From Trichothermofontia sp037445115 (lineage in GTDB: Bacteria; Cyanobacteriota; Cyanobacteriia; B231), in assembly GCA_037445115.1 (NCBI GenBank), contig JBBILC010000020.1, forward strand, positions 1-47,925: a stretch of DNA of 47,925 nt. Direction: 5' to 3'. This document shows, piece after piece, positions 1 to 7,059 of this stretch. The position numbers and the translations under genes are program-made. A model generated the notes under the pieces. The model saw nothing but the letters and a program-made list of their open reading frames with translations. It was not told the DNA's origin and made no database searches. Each line of letters starts with the position of its first letter. Position 1 is the stretch's first letter.

Positions 1-82
1 CAAATCTGTCGCGCTTCAGCCAATCATCGAGAACGTCGAACCATCCCCGACTGGCACTCGCACGACCCACTGCGATGGTCAT
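1..82 (-). CDS. psbD: Photosystem II D2 protein, N-terminal fragment
   Basis: Only the first 27 codons lie in the window; the gene continues past the left edge. Read on the minus strand from the ATG at 82, the peptide begins MTIAVGRA and continues with RGWFDVLDDWLKRDRF, which is the characteristic N-terminus of cyanobacterial and plastid D2. D2 pairs with D1 in the photosystem II reaction centre in the thylakoid membrane and carries pheophytin, QA and P680 ligands, all beyond the part seen here. A GGAG ribosome-binding sequence lies about eight bases upstream of the ATG. It is divergent from the cobalt/nickel transporter operon, sharing roughly 310 bases of upstream DNA. In cyanobacteria psbD commonly overlaps psbC; that cannot be tested here. 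Confidence 0.93.
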   Translation of the reverse strand, partial: MTIAVGRASASRGWFDVLDDWLKRDRF

Positions 83-393
83 TGCGCTTATCTCCAGGGT
101 TTATATATAACGACAAGCCACAACTCTGCTGAGCCAAGGCTCAATCGGTTACCCGCCGCGATCGCCACGGGCAAATAGCAGCAAAGGTACCTATTTATGA
201 GCAGAGTTTACTTTTCTTTACTTTAGGCAGTATAGCAAACTCTTCTGGATTCTCCGGGGTTCGGGGCAAATTCTCACAGAGAAGCTTCCAGAATTTTTAA
301 GCCCTTACCGAGGGGAAATGGGGGGTGGGGGGATTGTCTGCGGGGCAAAGCAGCGTGTTTACTGACAGGTGATTCGCCAAGGCAGCTTGAGTC
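83..393. other. Divergent psbD/cbiM intergenic region with nested inverted repeats
   Basis: This 311-bp stretch contains no convincing gene. It should hold the promoters and leaders of psbD (minus) and cbiM (plus). At 122-130 and 200-208 there is a perfect 9-bp inverted repeat (AACTCTGCT / AGCAGAGTT). Inside it lie two smaller hairpins: GAGCC/GGCTC at 131-142, and CCCG/CGGG at 152-171 around a HIP1 site. A TATATA sequence occurs near 101-108. I could not match it to a known riboswitch, including the cobalamin class. Confidence 0.5.
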
Positions 394-1134
394 ATGATGC
401 AGTTGTTCCCGTTGTCCCCTTCCCCGTTAGGGTTAATGGCCCCGCCCTATTTCGCCTTGCATATTCCCGATGGGTTCCTGAATCCCCCGGTTATGCTAGT
501 CACCTGGGTCGCCGCGATCGCCCTCATTACCGTTTGCCTCCGCCAGGTTAAGGCCGACTATCAGGATCGGATCGTGCCCTTGATGGGCGTTTGCGCCGCC
601 TTTATCTTTGCCGCCCAAATGATCAACTTTCCGATCCCAGGCGGCACCTCTGGGCATTTACTGGGGGGCACCCTCGCGGGCGTGCTGCTAGGACCTTGGG
701 CCGGATCGCTGGTGATGACGGCGGTGTTTATTGTCCAGGCGGTCATCTTCCAGGATGGCGGCATTCTGGTGATGGGGGCCAATATCTTTAACATGGGCTT
801 AATTGGCACCTTTTTCGGCTACTACGTGTTTCAAACGATTCGCAGGGCCATTGGGCAAAATAAGTTATCCGGCATGGTGATTGGCAGCGCGATCGCGGCC
901 TGGGCCAGTGTGGTGGTTGCCGCCGTCGTTTGTGCCCTCCAGTTGGGCCTATCGGGAACCGTACCCTTCTCCGTCGCGCTGATTGCAATGGTAGGTTGGC
1001 ACATCGTGATTGGCATCGGCGAGGCGATTATTACCGCGATCGCCGTTACCTTCATCTGGCGCACCCGTCCCGACCTGTTCTATCGCCCCCCCCGCAAAGC
1101 CGCTGTCTTAGCCCATAGTGGTGTAGTGGAATAG
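394..1134 (+). CDS. cbiM: ECF transporter substrate-capture membrane protein CbiM
   Basis: This is the substrate-specific integral membrane component of an energy-coupling-factor importer for Co2+ or Ni2+. The family signature HIPDGFLNPPV begins at residue 23; in family members the metal-binding N-terminal segment lies at this point, so the true mature start may be later than the ATG at 394. The remaining sequence has about six or seven hydrophobic segments, including the glycine-rich GGTSGHLLGGTLAGVLLG stretch and an INFPIPGG motif. At 246 residues it has the usual length. It is followed by the PDGLE protein, cbiQ and cbiO on the same strand, giving a complete transporter. Metal choice between cobalt and nickel cannot be decided from this protein alone, and I see no cobalamin riboswitch upstream. 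Confidence 0.9.
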   Translation: MMQLFPLSPSPLGLMAPPYFALHIPDGFLNPPVMLVTWVAAIALITVCLRQVKADYQDRIVPLMGVCAAFIFAAQMINFPIPGGTSGHLLGGTLAGVLLGPWAGSLVMTAVFIVQAVIFQDGGILVMGANIFNMGLIGTFFGYYVFQTIRRAIGQNKLSGMVIGSAIAAWASVVVAAVVCALQLGLSGTVPFSVALIAMVGWHIVIGIGEAIITAIAVTFIWRTRPDLFYRPPRKAAVLAHSGVVE

Positions 1135-1140
1135 CCCAAT

Positions 1141-1221
1141 AATTCAAAATTCAAAATTCAAAATTCAAAACTACTCCCTACTTCCTACTTCCTACTTCCT
1201 ACTCCCTACTCTCCACTCCCT
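1141..1221 (+). repeat. Short tandem repeats between cbiM and the PDGLE gene
   Basis: The spacer holds two simple tandem arrays back to back. The first is about four copies of an eight-base unit (AATTCAAA). The second is about seven copies of a seven-base pyrimidine-rich unit (CTACTTC, with CTACTCC variants). Heptanucleotide repeats of this kind are known in cyanobacterial intergenic DNA. The arrays directly precede the next start codon, which has no visible Shine-Dalgarno sequence. Confidence 0.8.
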
Positions 1222-1605
1222 ATGACCCCCTCCCCCCATCGTTCCCTGCCCAATCGTCTGCTCATTGGTACCGGGTTAGGCATTGCCCTGATCATTGCGG
1301 TGCTGCTTTCCCCCTTTGCGAGCCAACATCCCGATGGCCTCGATCGCGTGGCCCAGGATTTGGAATTTGAGCATCGGGCCAGTGAGGAGCCAGCCGCGCA
1401 CAAGTTACCCTTCTACCGTCTGTTTGATGAGTACGCCCTGCGGGGGGTACCAGAAGCGGTGGCTACGCCCTTAGCGGGTCTGCTGGGCACCCTGGCGGCC
1501 TTTGGGTTGGCTTGGGGGATCGGGAAATTGGTGATGCGACCTGCGTCTGGGACGGGGGAAGGCAGTGGGGAGACGGCCCCACCCGAAGACCTAGAGCAGG
1601 ATTAG
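1222..1605 (+). CDS. PDGLE-domain (CbiN-like) accessory membrane protein
   Basis: A 127-residue protein of the PDGLE family, which replaces or complements CbiN in many cobalt/nickel ECF importers. One N-terminal transmembrane segment (about residues 12-32) is followed by the defining HPDGLDRVAQDLEF motif near residue 36, an external loop, and a second membrane segment (about 75-98). The C-terminal tail is acidic and short. In family members the protein binds CbiM and is needed for transport. It lies seven bases upstream of cbiQ, indicating translational coupling. It is separated from cbiM by short tandem repeats, and its start lacks a clear ribosome-binding site, so expression may depend on the upstream cistron. 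Confidence 0.85.
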   Translation: MTPSPHRSLPNRLLIGTGLGIALIIAVLLSPFASQHPDGLDRVAQDLEFEHRASEEPAAHKLPFYRLFDEYALRGVPEAVATPLAGLLGTLAAFGLAWGIGKLVMRPASGTGEGSGETAPPEDLEQD

Positions 1606-1612
1606 CCAGCCG

Positions 1613-2395
1613 ATGGTGCTGTTACATATTCCTGTTGTTCGCCTGGATGTCGATCGCCAACGGTTCACGGTTTGGCACGCCCTCTCGTCGCCGACCCGCG
1701 TGTTGTGCGTGTTGCTCATGTTATTGGCGATCGCCCTGACCCCCAATGGCCATTGGGCGACCTGGGCGGTCTATGGGATGGGTATTGTCGCCGTGTTAGG
1801 GCTGAGCCGGGTTACCTGGCCTGTGCTGCTCCAACGGTTGGTGGTTGAGTCTGCCTTTGTGGGTGTGGTGTTGCTGGGGACCCTATTTCGCCCGGAGGGG
1901 GCGGTGCTGTGGCGGTGGGGACCGTTGCAGGTCACGACCGTAGGCGTCTTGGTGCTGGCCAGTGTGTCGATTAAGGCGTTGCTCTCGCTGCTGTTGCTCA
2001 ATTTGCTGACCTTAACGACCTCAGTGCCGGACTTGCTGCAAGCTTTGTTGGTGTTGAGGGTACCGCCGCTGCTGGTGGCAATTTTGGCATCAATGTACCG
2101 ATATCTGGAAGTGCTGATAGCGGAATTTGTGGCGATGAAACGGGCTGCGATCGCCCGTAACCTGATGGGTCAACGTCGCTGGCAACGGTTAGTGATTGGT
2201 AATATGATTGGGTCTTTGTTTATCCGCACCTTCGATCGCGGCGAACGGATTCATCAAGCTATGCTCGCACGGGGCTATCAGGGATTAACGCCTGTGGTTA
2301 CCCAACCCATTGTGAGTGGGCGGCGGGATGTTCTGGCCCTCACCGTAACGCTGTTGCTGGCCTTGTGCGGACAGGCCATCTATCTGGATTTTTAG
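1613..2395 (+). CDS. cbiQ: ECF transporter T component CbiQ
   Basis: This is the transmembrane coupling component that links the ATPase to the substrate-capture protein. The 260-residue sequence has about five to six hydrophobic helices and, near residues 172-195, the cytoplasmic coupling-helix region with the Ala-Arg-Gly-type motifs typical of the family, visible here as MKRAAIARNL and later as MLARGYQG. The start ATG at 1613 follows the PDGLE gene stop by seven bases, with a GAGCAGG stretch upstream. The downstream cbiO begins 41 bases after its stop. Length and order match complete cobalt/nickel ECF operons. Confidence 0.88.
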   Translation: MVLLHIPVVRLDVDRQRFTVWHALSSPTRVLCVLLMLLAIALTPNGHWATWAVYGMGIVAVLGLSRVTWPVLLQRLVVESAFVGVVLLGTLFRPEGAVLWRWGPLQVTTVGVLVLASVSIKALLSLLLLNLLTLTTSVPDLLQALLVLRVPPLLVAILASMYRYLEVLIAEFVAMKRAAIARNLMGQRRWQRLVIGNMIGSLFIRTFDRGERIHQAMLARGYQGLTPVVTQPIVSGRRDVLALTVTLLLALCGQAIYLDF

Positions 2396-2436
2396 CTGGG
2401 ATGCGATATTCTGGGTAGCTGTAGTCTGAGTCGTCC

Positions 2437-3243
2437 ATGCACCACAATTCGATTTCGATTCAAAATCTCAGCTTTACCTATCCCGATGGTACGCAGGCGT
2501 TGCGACAAATCACGCTCCACATTCGGGCCACGGAGCGAGTGGCGTTGGTGGGAGCCAATGGTTCGGGTAAATCGACTCTATTGCAACACCTCAATGGGAT
2601 TTTGCCCCAGCAGGAGGGGGCGATCGTCATCGGCCAATATACGATGCAGCCGGAAAATATTAAGGCGATTCGGAATTTTGTCGGTTTGGTGTTTCAAAAT
2701 CCGGATGATCAATTGTTTATGCCCACGGTGCGGGAAGATGTCTGTTTTGGTCCCTTGAACCAGAATATTCAGGACGAAGCGCTACACGATCGCTATCATC
2801 AGGCCATGAGTGCTGTAGCCCTTGATCCGCACCACTATGGCGATCGCCATCCCAATCATCTGTCGGGAGGGGAGAAAAAACGGGTCGCGATCGCGGGGGT
2901 TCTCGCGATGCAACCGCAAGTTCTGGTGTTTGACGAACCCTCGGCCCAGCTTGATCCGCGATCGCGCCGCCAGTTGATTGATCTCTTGCGCAACTTGCCG
3001 CTGACCCAGTTAATTGCCACCCATGATCTCGACTTGGCGCTGGATCTATGCGATCGCACGATCGTCCTGCACCAAGGCCAAATTGTGCGGGATGCCCCCA
3101 CGGTTGAGGTGCTTGCAGATACAGCCTTTTTAGAGCAGCACTGTTTGGAATCCCCCGCCAGTTATCGCCGTCCCTATTGCCTGCTGGCCGATCGACCTAG
3201 CTGCCCCCAGCCTCACCCTCGGCATCTTGTCCCCTATTCCTAG
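2437..3243 (+). CDS. cbiO: ECF transporter ATPase CbiO
   Basis: This is the ABC-type ATPase that powers the importer, acting on the cytoplasmic face as a dimer. All motifs are present: Walker A GANGSGKST (about residues 39-47), Q-loop FQNPDDQL, signature LSGGEKKR, Walker B VLVFDEPSAQLD, and the switch histidine in ATHDLDL. Length (268 residues) is normal. It is the last gene of the four-gene transporter operon. The stop codon lies inside the first unit of a 17-bp tandem repeat that separates it from the convergent thiG gene. The C-terminal 30 residues are proline- and histidine-containing and poorly conserved. Confidence 0.93.
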   Translation: MHHNSISIQNLSFTYPDGTQALRQITLHIRATERVALVGANGSGKSTLLQHLNGILPQQEGAIVIGQYTMQPENIKAIRNFVGLVFQNPDDQLFMPTVREDVCFGPLNQNIQDEALHDRYHQAMSAVALDPHHYGDRHPNHLSGGEKKRVAIAGVLAMQPQVLVFDEPSAQLDPRSRRQLIDLLRNLPLTQLIATHDLDLALDLCDRTIVLHQGQIVRDAPTVEVLADTAFLEQHCLESPASYRRPYCLLADRPSCPQPHPRHLVPYS

Positions 3244-3279
3244 GACTGACATATTCCTAGGACTGACATATTCCTAGGA
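3235..3279 (+). repeat. 17-bp tandem repeat, about 2.6 copies, spanning the cbiO stop
   Basis: The unit TATTCCTAGGACTGACA is repeated twice exactly and followed by a partial third copy. The cbiO stop codon is within the first copy, and the array ends just before the thiG stop on the other strand. The CCTAGG core is itself palindromic. I see no hairpin-plus-T-tract terminator between these convergent genes. Confidence 0.85.
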
Positions 3280-3280
3280 C

Positions 3281-4117
3281 CTAAGAACTGCCCACAAGCC
3301 CCGTCAAGGGCGAACTGGCACTGGCGTAGGCTTTCACCGGAATCCGCCCCGCCCGATAGGCTAACCGTCCTGCTTCCGTGGCTAGCTTCATCGCCTGGGC
3401 CATTTGGGCTGGAGCTTGGGCTTGGGCGATCGCGGTATTAATCAGCAACGCATCGGCCCCCAACTCCATCGCCTGGGCGGCTTCACTGGGTACCCCAATC
3501 CCAGCATCCACGACCACGGGTACCTGGGCATTCTCAATAATGATCTGGATATTGGCGGCGTTTTTCAGCCCTTGGCCGGAGCCGATCGGGGACCCCAGGG
3601 GCATCACCGTGGCACACCCCACCTCCTCCAATCGTTTCGCCAGGAGCGGATCGGCGTTGATGTAGGGCAGGACCGCAAACCCTTCCTTCACCAGTTGCTC
3701 GGCTGCTGTTAGGGTGCCGATCGGGTCCGGTAATAAATAGCGGGTATCCGGGATCACCTCCAGTTTGATGAAGTTATTCTCCTCTTGGCCCAAGAGTTTC
3801 GCCATTTCGCGCCCCAGACGGGCCACCCGAATCGCCTCTTCAGCGGTCTGACAACCAGCGGTATTGGGTAACATCCAAATCTTCTGCCAATCGATCGCTT
3901 CGGCTAACCCCTCATGCCCCGGCGCATTGGTCTGAACTCGCCGCACCGCTACGGTCACCATTTCACAGCCGCTCGCGTCAATGCTGGCCTGCATTTCCCC
4001 AAAGTTGCGGTATTTCCCCGTGCCCGTAATCAGGCGTGATTGGAAGGAACGTCCCGCGATCGTCAATGTATCGGTGGTGGTCGGTGTACTGATAGTGTTT
4101 AACGTTTGCATTCCCAT
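3281..4117 (-). CDS. thiG: Thiazole synthase ThiG
   Basis: ThiG builds the thiazole phosphate moiety of thiamine from deoxyxylulose phosphate, dehydroglycine and the ThiS thiocarboxylate in the cytoplasm. The sequence is collinear with the family: GRSFQSRLITGTGKY near the N-terminus, the Schiff-base lysine in NFIKLEVIPD, and the phosphate-binding glycine-rich segments PLGSPIGSGQG and VDAGIGVPSEAAQAMELG. In some cyanobacteria ThiG is fused to the glycine oxidase ThiO; here it stands alone. I chose the ATG at 4117, which has AAGG a few bases upstream; the ATG at 4111 is also possible. It converges with cbiO. Confidence 0.92.
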   Translation of the reverse strand: MGMQTLNTISTPTTTDTLTIAGRSFQSRLITGTGKYRNFGEMQASIDASGCEMVTVAVRRVQTNAPGHEGLAEAIDWQKIWMLPNTAGCQTAEEAIRVARLGREMAKLLGQEENNFIKLEVIPDTRYLLPDPIGTLTAAEQLVKEGFAVLPYINADPLLAKRLEEVGCATVMPLGSPIGSGQGLKNAANIQIIIENAQVPVVVDAGIGVPSEAAQAMELGADALLINTAIAQAQAPAQMAQAMKLATEAGRLAYRAGRIPVKAYASASSPLTGLVGSS

Positions 4118-4265
4118 GAACCTTAGTCGTGTCTGCGGGGCCACGATCGTACCCCGCGCCTTACTATTGTGCCGTGATTCTCACCCTGTCGTGAAGCAGT
4201 TGGCGGGCAGGGGGATGCCGATGGGATCAGGCGGTAAACACCACCGCTGCCGCCAGTGCCGCTGC

Positions 4266-6302
4266 TTAGGTCCTTAGCTGGCGTGTCTGAGCTTGCTCCT
4301 CCCGTAAATCCTGCAAGCGGGACATGGTCACCCCCACCATCAACCACAGGAAGCCAATACTCATTCCCGCAATCACATCCGACGGCCAGTGGACACCCAA
4401 ATATAACCGACTGAAGCTGATTAACCCCACCAGGACCAGCGCGGCCCCATAGAACCAGCGTTGGTATTTGGGGAAGTGTCGCCCCAACAAGTAGGCAATC
4501 ATCCCATAGAGCACCGTAGAACCCAGGGCATGACCGCTGGGGAAGCTATAGCTGGTTTCGGTGATCAGGGTCGGCCAGAGGTCAGGACGCAATCGCATAA
4601 ACAAGGGCTTGAGGCTGAAGTTCATCACTAAGGCCCCCAGGAAGGCGGTCAGACAGGTCCACACCTGCCGCTGCTCCTGGCGTCCCCAAAGAATCCCTAA
4701 AACCAAGAGGGCGGTGGGGAGCACCACTTCCGCATTTCCCAAGCGCGTGATGCCTAACATAATCTGATCAAGGGCGGGGTTGGCCCAGCTATGGATAGAC
4801 ATCAGAAGTTTGAAATCAAAGTCGGCGATCGTCTGTCGCCAGAAGAAGCCCGTGGCTAACCGCCCCAACACCCACAGGGCAATGAAGCAACTAATCAACC
4901 CCGTCGCCCCGATCGCGGCAATCATCGCCGTCAGGCTGGGGGAGACGCGCTGCACCCACAGCATGGCCAATTTCTCTAGAGAGGAGGGTTTAATTTGGGG
5001 TGGGGCTAGGACCGTCAGGCGACCGGGTAAGCACTCGACGGTGATCGGGGTCGTCCCAACCATCTCGCCATCGACCACCACCTTCTGCGCGGGGGTGGCG
5101 GTGATGGTGAGCTGGCGGCTACGAAAGTGGTAAATGCGTGAATCATCAACCCGGGTGCTGGCGAGGGCTGCTCCGTAAATTGCCAGCAGGGATTTGGCAA
5201 CCCGCAACTTATGGAGGATCGTGGGGCGGGGTTCCTGCTCACCAGTCAAGACGGTCACATCCAACAGGCCATCATCAAAGATCACCTGGCCGACCCCTTG
5301 GGCCAGGACGGAGGTGGGTGGGGCGGCATTGGCAATGGTAATGGCCCCGGCTCGAAATTGATAGCTGCGATCGCCCACATCTAAGCGCGTGTGGAAAAGT
5401 TGTTGCTCACCCAACTGTTGCCAACCAGCCATCAGGTAAGCCAGGACCCCCCATTGATCCTTCAGTTCGCGATCGGCCTTTTCGACGGCTTCTGCTTCAA
5501 ACCCAACCCCCGTCAGCAGAATCATCAGACGACCATTGCAGCGGGCCACATCCACGATCCGCATAGTACCCGCCAGGATCAAGTCACAGGCAGCCTTCGG
5601 GGTAGTCGGAATGCCCAAAGCCACCGAAAAGGCATTGGCCGTCCCCCTGGGAATGATGCCCAAGGGGATGCCTGTCCCCAACAGGACATCGGCTACGGCG
5701 GAGACCGTCCCATCCCCCCCAGAGGCAATGATTAAGTCCGGTTGTGCGGCGATCGCCCGCTGGGCCAACTCATCCGCATCCACTTCACGGGTGGTGAAAT
5801 GAATGGATAGGTTCATCAAGGGGGCTAGGGTTTGGCGAATGATCAGCAAATCTTCGGTGGGGTCACGCTGACCAGCAACGGGGTTGAAGATCAGGTGCGC
5901 AACCCGCAGTTGCATAAACGTATTGAGGACAGCAGTGGCCGTCGCGGGATTAAAGGCGAGGGGAAGATCGTATTCACTGCACAGGGCCGAGAGGGTTTGA
6001 ATATCAGGTAAGGCAGGATCGGCCTGGACCGGATCAATGAAGAAGATCAGGGCCATGAGGTTACCGGCGGCGATCGCCTGGGAGAGGGATTGGGTGATGG
6101 CCTCGGTGGGTTGAGTCGGCAGGCCCGGTTCAACGGCTAGGGGGGTGGCACGGTTGATCAGGTCTGCGATCGGGGGGATAGACACCAGGGGATAGCGGGC
6201 TAGTACGGGAGCATGGTGTTGCACCCAAGCCACAAGGCTCTGCTGTTGGGTCTGGTTCGCAATCAGGACGATCGGCATGGGATCAGCGTATGCTTTTTGC
6301 AT
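4266..6302 (-). CDS. Three-domain fusion: MGS-like, diacylglycerol/lipid kinase, PAP2 phosphatase
   Basis: The N-terminal ~115 residues align with methylglyoxal synthase (ALIFFIDPVQADP, then a PDIQTLSALC stretch and FNPATA), but the catalytic positions look lost. The central ~300 residues are a YegS/BmrU-type lipid kinase with FNPVAGQRDP, the nucleotide-binding SGGDGTVSAVADVL, and GIIPRGTANAFS. The C-terminal ~200 residues have about five membrane segments and the PAP2 motifs, including YSFPSGHALGS and SFSRLYLGVHWPSDV with both catalytic histidines. A kinase that makes a phospholipid headgroup fused to a phosphatase that removes one suggests lipid phosphate turnover in the membrane, but the substrate is unknown. 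Starts at 6329 (GTG), 6302 (ATG) and 6278 (ATG) are possible. The gene is divergent from the 2H phosphoesterase, 33 bases away. Confidence 0.85.
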   Translation of the reverse strand: MQKAYADPMPIVLIANQTQQQSLVAWVQHHAPVLARYPLVSIPPIADLINRATPLAVEPGLPTQPTEAITQSLSQAIAAGNLMALIFFIDPVQADPALPDIQTLSALCSEYDLPLAFNPATATAVLNTFMQLRVAHLIFNPVAGQRDPTEDLLIIRQTLAPLMNLSIHFTTREVDADELAQRAIAAQPDLIIASGGDGTVSAVADVLLGTGIPLGIIPRGTANAFSVALGIPTTPKAACDLILAGTMRIVDVARCNGRLMILLTGVGFEAEAVEKADRELKDQWGVLAYLMAGWQQLGEQQLFHTRLDVGDRSYQFRAGAITIANAAPPTSVLAQGVGQVIFDDGLLDVTVLTGEQEPRPTILHKLRVAKSLLAIYGAALASTRVDDSRIYHFRSRQLTITATPAQKVVVDGEMVGTTPITVECLPGRLTVLAPPQIKPSSLEKLAMLWVQRVSPSLTAMIAAIGATGLISCFIALWVLGRLATGFFWRQTIADFDFKLLMSIHSWANPALDQIMLGITRLGNAEVVLPTALLVLGILWGRQEQRQVWTCLTAFLGALVMNFSLKPLFMRLRPDLWPTLITETSYSFPSGHALGSTVLYGMIAYLLGRHFPKYQRWFYGAALVLVGLISFSRLYLGVHWPSDVIAGMSIGFLWLMVGVTMSRLQDLREEQAQTRQLRT

Positions 6303-6335
6303 CAGGATACCAGACTGCCCCTGCGCCACTGGCCT

Positions 6336-6911
6336 ATGATGCCCACCGACTCCCCTCAGGCCCCCCTATGGTTTATTGCTCTGTTGCCGCCCGCCGACTT
6401 AACCCAGCAAATTACGGAAATTAAGCAGAACTTTTGCGATCGTTACCGCAGTCGTGCGGCCCTGAAGTCGCCGCCCCATATCACGCTCTACCCACCCTTT
6501 GCGTGGCCCGTTGCCACGATCGCCCAGGTACGGTCAACCCTGCAAACCTTTGCCCAAAGCCGGTCAGCCTTCCCGATTCAACTCAAGGGATATGGGGCTT
6601 TCCCGCCCCGCGTGATTTATATCCAGGTGGAACCCACCCTGGCGCTGGTCCAAATCCACCGGGACTTACTACACACGCTAGGCAGTACTTTGAATCTGCG
6701 GAATCCCAAGGAAGCCCAACGCCCCTACCACCCCCACCTCACCATTGCCTTCCGGGATCTGAGCCGCTCCCATTTCCAGCAGGCATGGCCAGCCTACCGC
6801 GATCGCCCTTTTCAGGCCGAATTTCAGGCCACACACCTGACGTTGCTCTACCACAACCGACAGCGCTGGCTGTGCGATCGGGCGTTCCCCTTCCAGCCAG
6901 CGGTTCCCTAG
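6336..6911 (+). CDS. 2'-5' RNA ligase / 2H phosphoesterase family protein
   Basis: A soluble 191-residue protein of the LigT-like 2H superfamily, whose members cleave or form 2',5'- or cyclic phosphodiesters. The two catalytic HxT motifs are visible as HITLYPPF (about residue 46) and HLTIAF (about residue 137), separated by the usual ~90 residues. Tandem ATGs occur at 6336 and 6339; either could start translation, and extension further upstream would overlap the divergent gene and lacks family similarity. The true substrate of bacterial members is often unknown, so I do not assign one. It stands as a single cistron. Confidence 0.8.
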   Translation: MMPTDSPQAPLWFIALLPPADLTQQITEIKQNFCDRYRSRAALKSPPHITLYPPFAWPVATIAQVRSTLQTFAQSRSAFPIQLKGYGAFPPRVIYIQVEPTLALVQIHRDLLHTLGSTLNLRNPKEAQRPYHPHLTIAFRDLSRSHFQQAWPAYRDRPFQAEFQATHLTLLYHNRQRWLCDRAFPFQPAVP

Positions 6912-7059
6912 TTGACTGAATGTTGACTGAATAGAGTGCTTGACCGTCTTCACTAAATTCTCCCTAGGTAGTACGAAGTTACTTCCCATATCCGCGTTAC
7001 TCCCCATATCGTCAGGTATTAAGGCAAGAGCTTACCTCGCCCATCCCTTAGAACGTCCC

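Noticed and set aside
83..393. Possible cobalamin riboswitch upstream of cbiM
   Set aside because: The conserved B12-box type segments are not present; only unrelated nested hairpins are seen.
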